From positions 1 through 14,953 of the forward strand of contig PDHQ01000588.1 in assembly GCA_003339415.1 (NCBI GenBank): a stretch of DNA of 14,953 bases, read 5' to 3'. Below are positions 7,781-14,953 of the stretch, one piece after another. Both the position numbers and the translations under genes were made by a program. This stretch comes from Ophiocordyceps camponoti-saundersi (nom. inval.) (taxonomy: Eukaryota > Ascomycota > Sordariomycetes > Hypocreales > Ophiocordycipitaceae). Numbering within the stretch: position 1 is the stretch's first letter; each line of letters opens with the position of its first letter. Under the pieces are notes generated by a model. It saw nothing but the letters and a program-made list of their open reading frames with translations, made no database searches and was not told the DNA's origin.

Positions 7781-10775
7781 TTTTACCTTCTTATTATAAT
7801 AATTATAATTATTATATTTAACTTCGCTAAAAACTTAATAATTCCTTACCCCTTTTACTTTAAAGCTTACTTTATAATATACCTTATAAGTATCTCCTTA
7901 AAGTTTAGAAATAGATTATTAACTTAATAGATAAAAGATAAATTTATACTAGCTTATTATTTACGGCCGCTTATATCTTACTTATAAAAAAGCTAGGAGG
8001 CGGGTAGCGCTTTTATATTAATTATTACGCTTTAAATAAGGTAATAGAGTAAAATTATTATCCCCTCTTATTTATTAAGGAAACGCTTTATAGCCTTTTA
8101 AGTACCTATTAGTTTACGAAACTTAATATTTATATTACTTTTTATAAGCTTTATATTATAAAAAATAAGGAATACCTTATAGCTTTTTATACTTAGTTTA
8201 GTTTATTTAAATACCTTATTTACCCTTTTAGCTTTATAGGAGCGCCCGCTATATTTTAGTATTATATTAATATTACTTTTAGTAACTTTTTAGAGGATTT
8301 TATTATAATATACTTAAATAATATCCTTATCTATTTAGGAGGTTCTTATTTTAATTATTAGCGTAAAGTATATATTATACTCTTATATTTTTATTAAGCT
8401 AAGCTTTTTCTTAATCTTAATAAGTATAACTTTATTATTTATAAGGTTAAATACTTAAGGTTTATTATTTACGCTAATAAAGAAATATAGCTAAGCTTTA
8501 CTAAAGTTTTTATAATTTTAAAATAAGAGGCGCTAACTTATATCTAAGGCGTATATAGTTTTCTTAAGTTTACTAACTTTTATTATAATTTTATACCTTA
8601 CTTTTTAAACCTTATAGCCTTTTTAATTAAGCTTACGAAATATAGCGCGCTTTTCTATTAAACTAATAAATATTAGCTTATTTTTAATATACTTAAGTCC
8701 GCGTTTATCTTTACCCCTATCCTCGCTTAGTAAAATCTAAACTATAATATTATTATTAAAGCTAACTATTTTAGCGAGGCTATTAGCGGGTGCTTTTCCT
8801 AGTTCGGCTTAGATTATATCTTTTAGCTTATTATATATTATTTTAAGAAACTTTTACTTATAAAATAGAATTATATAATTTCTAATAAAGAATTTCTCGC
8901 TATTATTTCTTACCTTAAAATATAGTTTACTAAATTATATAAAGTTACGCGGCTATTTTTTATTTTTATAAATTATAAGGCCTTAGAGTACTTTATTACG
9001 CTTAAGGCTATAATAAAATATTAAGCGCGTTAGGCTAAGATACTTGCCTTTTTTAACTTCCGCTTTTAGTATTATCTTAGCGTATAAATATCGCGGCTTA
9101 ATACGCTTTTTTAGCGAAAATAAGATCGCCGCGGGATAAAGGAGCGCTTTAGTTATATAGCTTATATCTATTTACTTTTTTAAATTATAGCTAGTCTAAT
9201 CTAGCCTAGCCTTATCTTAGTTCCTTATAGCTATACCCTTTATTTAGGACGCCTTAGCCCTTTTTTATAATAAGACCTTATAAGACTTTTAGTTAGAGGC
9301 TTTTTATATTAATTCCCTTTATTATATACGCTATTAAGCGGTTTAGTTAAGCGCTTAGAAGTTTCTACTAAAAGTAAGTACTTATAAGTAAGTTACGGAT
9401 TATTCTATCTCTACTTATAAATAGCTATAATTCTAAGGCTATCTTTAAGTTCCTAAGTAGGAATTTCTAATTACTATACTTATTTAATAAACTTATAATT
9501 CCTTTATAGCGGGATATTTTAATAAGAATATTATTTTTATATTTCTTTAACGTAAGTTTTACTAAAATAGTATATTAATAGATATAATATATTTTATTTA
9601 TAACTATTACTATTACGGAGATTATTTTAATTATTAGCGCTATTAAGAGTTACTCTAGCTACTACCTCCTCCTAAATAGTTTTAAATAACCCTCTTTATA
9701 AACTTTATAACTAAGCTACCCGCCGCCTAAAAGTCCTAGCCCCGTTTCCTAATAGTTATTATAAATTACTTATTAAAATATATTTAGCTTAAAGCTATAA
9801 TATTTATAAATATTAAGTAATATATTAAGCACTTTATTTAGTATTAGTAGTAGTTTTATAGCTTCCTTTATAAATTAATTTTTAATTATAGTTTTAATTA
9901 AATAGGCTATTTTTAGTTTACTTTTTACTATCTTACTAAGGTTAATAAGCTACTTTTTATAATATATTACCCTTAAACTAATAAGAGTATAAAATATATA
10001 AACTAAAAAGTATAGGCTATTTTTTATTATATAATCTCCTTCTTATAATTTAATAAGCTATATTATTTACTTACTTATTAGCTTACCTTAAATAATTAGG
10101 ACTTATCTATAATAAATATTAGTCTTAATTACTTATTTTATAATTTCGATATTACTTTTCTTAACTAGCTAGTAGAGGTAGCTACCCTTATCTTTTCCCT
10201 AAAAAGCTAAGCTATAATATTTACTTATTTCCTTTATAATAGCGTTAAACTAATATAAGCCTTTATCGCCTAAGCTTAATAGTAGTAATAAGACTCCTTA
10301 AATAAGTCTTACTAACTTACGGAATAGTTTTAAATTAATAACTTTATATAGCTTAACTTTACTTATATATAGTTTAACTATTTATTTTAAAAGCTTAATT
10401 ACCTTAAGGGTAAGTATAAGGTAATAGCTATATTAACGCTACTTATTATTACTTTTAATATACTATTTAGTATTTACCTTACTTTTTATATTAATTTTAT
10501 TAAGCGTATTATTAGTAATCCTTTACTATCTTAGTTACTTACTAACTCCTAGCTAAATCCTCTTTTTTATTTTTCTTATAATAACTTATTTTTTAATAAA
10601 TATAAAATTAAGGAAATCTTCGCTATAAAAAACGCTAAAAGTTAGCGCTTATAAAGTAAGATATTTTATTAACTTATTTTTATAAAATAAAAAAATTATA
10701 TTACTTTAACTTAAAAGCTACTTAATAGCTTTAAATATTATATAATATTAAATTATTTTAAGTTTATATAAAAAA
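7780..10775 (+). pseudogene. Inner element pol remnant: RT, RNase H, integrase, chromodomain
   Basis: Decayed chromovirus polyprotein. RT covers about 7850-8620: KKLGGG.RFYI.YYALNKV (from GGGWRFCIDYRALNKV-like) near 7988, then SFIGAPAIF near 8230, and the catalytic box YLNNILIY at 8311-8334, where both Asp of YLDD now encode Asn. RNase H (about 8690-9090) reads AFIFTPILA, AISGCFS.FGLDYI, SNKEFLAII and NYKALEYF. Integrase follows in the next frame: H2C2 zinc finger remnant near 9490-9630, core from about 9690 (FITKLPAA), a YYP.TNKS box near 9965-9984 in place of HPQTDGS, then LTLNN. A chromodomain closes the protein. RT/RNase H use codons at 1 mod 3, integrase/chromodomain 2 mod 3, so an indel lies between about 9090 and 9430. 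Stops mostly replace Gln and Trp. The protein would reverse-transcribe and integrate the element. Confidence 0.93.
10583..10770 (+). other. Chromodomain remnant at the C terminus of inner pol
   Basis: In the same frame as the integrase, translation gives YKIKEIFAIKNAK, then FIK.KNYI, then LNSFKY...LNYF. This is the chromodomain pattern Y-x-V-E-x-I-L-x-x-R, followed by V-K-W-x-G-Y and W-E-P-x-x-x-L-x-x. The Trp positions now read as stops. In live chromoviruses the domain reads histone H3 lysine 9 methylation and targets integration. The segment ends with a stop near 10770. Confidence 0.85.
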
Positions 10776-11546
10776 ATATATATTTTTATAATAGCTTAAG
10801 GTAAACTTAATTATATATTTATTTAAATACCCCTTATAGCTAGTTATTCCCCTTAAGTAACTTTCCCCTTTTATTATATAAGTATAATATTACCCTCTTA
10901 CTTCTTATTCTCTTTTATTCCTTATTTACCTATTTCTCCTCTTTTCTTATATTAGCTTTAAGTTAATATTTACTTTCTCCGCTTTCTCCTTATAATCTTT
11001 TATTATAGTTAAATAACCTAGGAGATTATTATAATACTAGCCGTAACTTAGCGCTAATATTAACTTATAATAGATATATTTCTAAGTAAGGGAGGGCGTA
11101 CTTTAAGGCTAGGAGAATATTTAATATAATATTAATAGCGGGAATCTTACTTATCCCGCTCTCGGGCTATATATACCGCGCGTAAGCGCTAGCGTAAACT
11201 TATTTTACTAATATATAGCGGGGGAGAAGGATAAGTACTATATATAAGCGCTAAGTAACTAAAAGCTAAGTAATATATATAAGTTAGCGGGGGTAATATA
11301 TAATAAGGTAATAAGTAAGCTTAGTATATTATATAAATTAATTAGCGTTATAATTATTTAATAAAAGATATTATTTTTTTTTTATTTTCTTACTCCCGCG
11401 CGTTAATATTTACTTAGTAATTTATAATTTAGGTAGCTTACTTATCCCGCTATTATTTAAGAATCTATTATTATTATTCCTCTTATTATTAAAAAGATAT
11501 TTTATATTATAAGGCGAAAAAGTTAAGGCTAGCGGTAAGGGCGCCT

Positions 11547-11583
11547 TATTATTATTATTATTACTAATATTATATTATTATTA
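11547..11583. repeat. ATT-type microsatellite inside inner element
   Basis: A run of TTA/ATT units with a single ACT interruption and a two-base disruption. It resembles the large array at the window's left edge in unit and interruption. Confidence 0.8.
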
Positions 11584-12160
11584 AAAATATATTATAAGTT
11601 AAGGTATATAAGGTAAATATAGCGATTATATTACTAATAGCGAGGATAAGCGTAAAAGATTATTATTACTTAAGTATAAAAAGGGCGTAAAAGTTAGTTA
11701 CTAAGCGCGGTATAATATAAATAATAGCTAATATAGTTTATAAGTAATTAATATAAGTAAGAAACTCTAATATAAGCTAAGCGCGCTAGCTAGGTATTTT
11801 TTTAGCGTAAGGGCGAGCGGGTAAGGTAATAGCTTATCTTTCCCTAATTATTATTAATAGGTTGCAGATAGCCCGCTATAAGTATACGTTTATAGTAAAA
11901 AGGTACTTTTTCTAAAGGCACTATTTTCGCCGCTACCTGCACGCCTTATAAGCTATCTTATAACTATATTAATAATTAATATTATAACTATTATAAAAGT
12001 TTTAAATATAAAAAGTATATAAATATTCTACTTTTTATAATATAGCGATATTTTTATTATCTAAATCCCCTTTTATAGTATAGTTACTTATTATATAAAG
12101 CGGTAACTATAGCTAATTAAATAATATATTAAGGTAGTAATATAATAACTTAATAAATAT

Positions 12161-12240
12161 AAAAAGCTTAAATAATAATAATAATAATAAAAAAATAGCT
12201 ATAAAAAGCTTAGATAATAATAATAATAAAAAAAACTATA
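12161..12240. repeat. Tandem duplication of a 42-nt A-rich unit
   Basis: Two adjacent copies (12161-12202 and 12203-12240) each begin AAAAAGCTTA, continue with an AAT triplet run, and end in an A run followed by CTAT. They differ mainly in triplet number and A-run length, plus one A/G change, consistent with replication slippage. Confidence 0.75.
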
Positions 12241-12431
12241 AGAATATAATAGCGGAGTAATAAAATATAAAGCTTAGAGAAATATTTACTTAATAAGGGA
12301 GAATAATATAACTAGCCTAAGGAGAAAAAAAAAGAGGAAGAAAAATTTTCTATATAAGGGGTATTTTAACTTATACCTTATATATATATATACCGTAGCT
12401 AGAAATACTCTTTTCTTAGGGCGATAAGGTA

Positions 12432-12681
12432 TATAAGGAATTTAGGCTACGCTTAAATAGCTAAGTTATATAAGGGGTGCTTAGTTAAGTTCGCGCGTAT
12501 AATAGGCGCGGGGTATATATAAGTATATATAATTAGTTAGCGCTACGCGCGGGACGGGCGCGGGCTATATATAAACTATAACCCTAAGTATATATACTAT
12601 ATATATTTTAGAACCTTTTAAGTTATTTTATATTAATAAAGTTAGCTTCTTATAAATATTAAAAAGTGTAGGACTTTTATA
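12432..12681 (+). repeat. 3' LTR of inner element
   Basis: 250 bp, gapless match to 5772-6021. It keeps the TATA box (12566-12574) and AATAAA (12635-12640). Some positions are less mutated here and some are less mutated in the 5' copy, as expected if both decayed independently after insertion. It is followed directly by the duplicated ATTTC. Confidence 0.95.
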
Positions 12682-12686
12682 ATTTC
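12682..12686. repeat. Target-site duplication, right copy (ATTTC)
   Basis: Identical to 5767-5771 at the left end of the inner element. Both bracket the 250-bp LTR pair exactly, fixing the element's ends. Confidence 0.93.
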
Positions 12687-12812
12687 CCTTAAAGGTTTTT
12701 TTATATAATTTTATAATAAGGTTTTTATAAGTTATATAATTATAATTAGAAATCTTTAGAAATTACTATAAAATATTTTAAGGGAAATCTTTATAAGTGC
12801 TAAGATATAATA
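12687..12812 (-). repeat. Outer 5' LTR, right fragment
   Basis: Continues the outer LTR interrupted at 5771: these bases match 175-299 with one single-base indel near the start and then mostly transitions. It ends in ATA (from ACA) like the other copy. Together with 5741-5771 it rebuilds an LTR of 157 bp. In the element's own orientation this is the promoter-bearing 5' LTR, so the inner insertion would have disrupted the outer element's transcription control. Confidence 0.85.
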
Positions 12813-14828
12813 ATTAGCGCGGTTAAAAAATATATAAAGGTTTTATTATTTTATAATAAACCTTATAATAGCTAATTTTAAAGGATAGCTAGATTATTAT
12901 AATAAAGCCGCGGATAAGTTTAGAGAAAAGGTTAGGGGAAAAGGTATTATTATATTTACTTTTTAGCGTTTCCGCCTTTATTATTAATAGACTCTAATTA
13001 ATATTAAAAAGGGAGCAGGGGCGATATATATAAAATTCTAATTTATAAACTTTTAAGGTTAGGAAATATATATATTTTTTACTTAATCTTATACCGCTTT
13101 TATTTTAAAATAGAATTAACTTTACTTAAGGTAAAACTTTTAATAAAAAGGGTAATAATATAATTTTTTTAATAAGCTATAAGATAAATAAACTTACCTT
13201 TTATATATAAAGTAAAAAAATACTTATTATATTATAATTTTATTATATAATATTTAATAATATATTTAAGTTAATAATATTTAAAATATTACTAAGGTTA
13301 AACTTTTAATATATATAATTTAATATTAAAAATCTCCGCTTATATTATTATACTTTTATTATAAATCTAATTTATACCTATTATATTATTAATAATAATT
13401 ATTTAAAAACTCCGCTAAATCTTTAAATAATATTTTTTATATATAATTATATTATTAAAACCTTAATTAAAGATTTAATATTTTTTTTAAAAAGCTTCCT
13501 TATTACTTTATAATAAAGCTTACGCTAATATTTTCTTATAATAAAAGTATAACCTTTATTAATTAAATATATTTTTTCTTTAAAATAATATAAAGCTATT
13601 TTAAATTAAACTAAAGCTTATAAATAATATTTAAAAATATTATTATAATATCGCTATTAAGTAATTTCTTTATTATAAAAGCTTAGCTTTACTTATAAAG
13701 TTTATAATTAATATTTATTATAATTACCTTAAGGCCTTAAATTTAGAGTAAAGTAATAATAAAGTTAAAGTAAATTATAAGCTATTATTTATATTATTTA
13801 TATTATTTAAGAATTTACTTTTTAATAGTTTTTTTTCACGCTTTAGCTATAATTATAGCTTATATTAAAAGAGTTCCGCTCCCTTTAAAATTATAAAAAA
13901 AAGGAAACCGCAGCTATAATAGCTAAGAAAATATTACTAATTAATAAAATTAAAGTAAAAAGGGCGCCTCCTTAAACTTTTTTAAACTCTATTATTTATT
14001 TAATAATTACTTATATAAAAATAAAAGTATTTTTTAAAATAATTTTATTAATATTTACCTTAGCTTTTAATAAAATAATAAATATAATAAACCTTTTAGT
14101 TTAAAATTATTATAATTTAAAGTAAAGTTATATTTTAAGTAAAAAGTTTTTATAATTATAATTAATTTATATAATATTAATTTTCTTTTTAAAGTTACTT
14201 TAAGTATAGTTTATTATTATTATAAGGTAATAAAAAAAGCGGAGTTTATTTATAATATAAAAATAAAAAGTTTATATTTATAATATTATAAGTATAAAGT
14301 TTATAAAAATATAAAAGTTATTTTAAATATTATTAAAAGTTTAATAAAAGTAATTAAAAAAGTTTTTTAAATACTTTTTTCCGCTAAAGTTATTAAACTA
14401 TTAAGTAGCTAATATTTTTTATATTTTTTTAAAGAAAATAAATTAAAATATATACTAAAATATAATTTATACTTTAAACTTTATTTTAAAGCTTATAAAT
14501 ATTATATTAATAAATTAGTTTATTTATAAAAATAAAAATAAAAAATTATTTTACTTATATTATAGCTTTTTTTACTTAATAAAAGCTATATTAATTTAAG
14601 CTTAGTTTAAAATAGCTTTTATAAAAACAAGTTTAATATAGTTTATTTATAATATTTCTTTAAAAGGTTTTATATAAATAGCTATAAGTTTTAAAATATA
14701 TTTTACTTTTTTTATTATAAGGAAAATTATACCTTATTATTAAATATTAAACTATATTTTTTAAAATATAGCTTTTTATTTTACTTTTATACTTATAAGA
14801 AAGCTATTAGCTTATTTTTAAAAGATTA
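12813..14828. other. Very AT-rich flank of the outer element, unassigned
   Basis: About 2 kb with no recognisable gene. I read all three plus-strand frames of 13300-14830 partly and the minus strand of 13300-14340, and found only short runs between stops, without an RT, integrase or DDE transposase motif. It is more AT-rich than the retrotransposons; the few GC bases cluster in strings such as TCCGCT or its complement (near 13335, 13411, 13875, 14240, 14382). The part nearest the outer LTR (12813-13080) is less AT-rich. The length would fit a heavily mutated DNA transposon or older retroelement, but nothing proves it. Confidence 0.5.
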
Positions 14829-14953
14829 TTTTATATATTTTATATATTTTATATATTTTATATATTTTATATATTTTATATATTTTATATATTTTATATA
14901 TTTTATATATTTTATATATTTTATATATTTTATATATTTTATATATTTTATAT
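14829..14953. repeat. 9-bp tandem array (TTTTATATA)n
   Basis: Nearly 14 perfect copies of a 9-bp unit run to the last base of the window. The preceding bases grade into it without a clear junction. It is open in all frames simply because the unit is divisible by three; I see no reason to think it is coding. Confidence 0.97.

Larger units (their letters stand above)
10776..12431 (+). other. Long 3' region of inner element, no recognisable gene
   Basis: About 1.65 kb between the end of pol and the 3' LTR. I see no protein motif in any frame on either strand. It is a mosaic: AT-rich stretches, an ATT-type microsatellite (about 11547-11583), scattered GC-containing blocks around 11150-11230 and 11800-11945, a short repeated string CTTACTTATCCCGCT (about 11147 and 11438), and A-rich tandem copies near 12161-12240. 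A purine tract at about 12321-12345 and the purine-rich bases next to the LTR (12418-12429) are the two polypurine-tract candidates. It could be a long 3' untranslated region, a captured host fragment, or a decayed extra ORF. Confidence 0.5.
5772..12681 (+). mobile_element. Inner Ty3/Gypsy chromovirus LTR retrotransposon (RIP-degraded)
   Basis: A full-length 6,910-bp element on the plus strand with two 250-bp LTRs, a perfect 5-bp target duplication, and gag followed by RT, RNase H, integrase and chromodomain in Ty3/Gypsy order. It is inserted in the 5' LTR of the outer element, in the opposite orientation, which makes it the younger of the two. Stops at Gln/Trp codons and Asp-to-Asn at the RT active site show it is dead. 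It keeps somewhat more GC than the sequences around it. Its 3' region between pol and the LTR is about 1.65 kb, longer than the coding plan requires. Confidence 0.94.
144..12812 (-). mobile_element. Outer Ty3/Gypsy chromovirus LTR retrotransposon (RIP-degraded, interrupted)
   Basis: This retrotransposon reads on the minus strand and is bounded by direct repeats of about 156 bp. Removing the inner element (5772-12681) and one copy of its target duplication leaves about 5.75 kb, a normal size for a compact Ty3/Gypsy element. Order on the minus strand is 5' LTR (split), gag, a spacer that should hold protease, RT, RNase H, integrase, chromodomain, 3' LTR. RT and RNase H before integrase is the Ty3/Gypsy order, and a chromodomain after integrase defines chromoviruses. 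All coding parts are full of stops at former Gln/Trp codons and there is at least one frameshift, so the copy is non-autonomous. The flanking 5-mers ATTAT and ATTAG match at four of five bases, a weak target duplication. Confidence 0.9.

Noticed and set aside
12161..12240. CRISPR-like repeat-spacer structure
   Set aside because: Only two adjacent copies of an A-rich, slippage-prone unit without spacers, in eukaryotic transposon DNA.
12321..12345. A/G tract as the definite polypurine tract of the inner element
   Set aside because: It lies about 90 bp before the 3' LTR, whereas the tract normally abuts it; kept only as a candidate in the 3' region entry.
13300..14800. Tc1/mariner or Fot1-type transposase in the right flank
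   Set aside because: The length would fit, but I found no DDE motif or terminal inverted repeats in the frames I read by hand.
14829..14953. Open frame through the terminal repeat (repeating Tyr-Phe-Ile)
   Set aside because: A 9-bp unit without a stop is open by arithmetic; there is no start context or upstream gene.

Overview
This window looks like a heterochromatic, transposon-filled block from a filamentous ascomycete fungus (Pezizomycotina). Three things point there. The sequence is extremely AT-rich. CpA and its complement TpG are almost absent, while TpA is everywhere and CpG survives. Both large elements are Ty3/Gypsy retrotransposons of the chromovirus type, with C-terminal chromodomains. 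CpA-to-TpA loss on both strands is the signature of repeat-induced point mutation (RIP). I find no intact host gene, tRNA, rRNA or CRISPR array; every protein-coding trace is a decayed retrotransposon gene.

Layout: 1-143 is an (ATT)n microsatellite. 144-12812 is an older 'outer' Ty3/Gypsy chromovirus on the minus strand. Its 3' LTR is 144-299, its chromodomain, integrase, RNase H and RT read right to left from about 430 to 3200, and its gag lies at about 4370-5150. Its 5' LTR is cut in two (5741-5771 and 12687-12812) by a younger 'inner' Ty3/Gypsy chromovirus on the plus strand. The inner element spans 5772-12681 (6,910 bp), with 250-bp LTRs at 5772-6021 and 12432-12681 and a perfect 5-bp target-site duplication (ATTTC). 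It carries gag (about 6200-6990), then pol with RT, RNase H, integrase and chromodomain (about 7780-10775), and an unusually long 1.65-kb 3' region. 12813-14828 is even more AT-rich, unassigned sequence. 14829-14953 is a 9-bp tandem array that runs off the window.

How it fits together: chromodomain integrases of this class are known to favour repressed chromatin, so one chromovirus sitting inside another fits that habit. Both were then inactivated, mostly by RIP. Gln and Trp codons became stops, the catalytic Asp-Asp of both RTs reads Asn-Asn, and zinc-binding Cys/His codons read Tyr. The two inner LTRs differ at 25 of 250 positions by my count, all transitions and no indels, so mutation since insertion is almost entirely of the RIP type. 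A few small indels also shift frames in both pol genes. Domain limits are approximate (tens of bases) because they come from hand translation through stops; LTR and duplication boundaries come from direct base-by-base comparison. I see no evidence for a novel functional system; the interest lies in the nested structure, the context of residual unmutated sites, and a few unexplained non-coding stretches.
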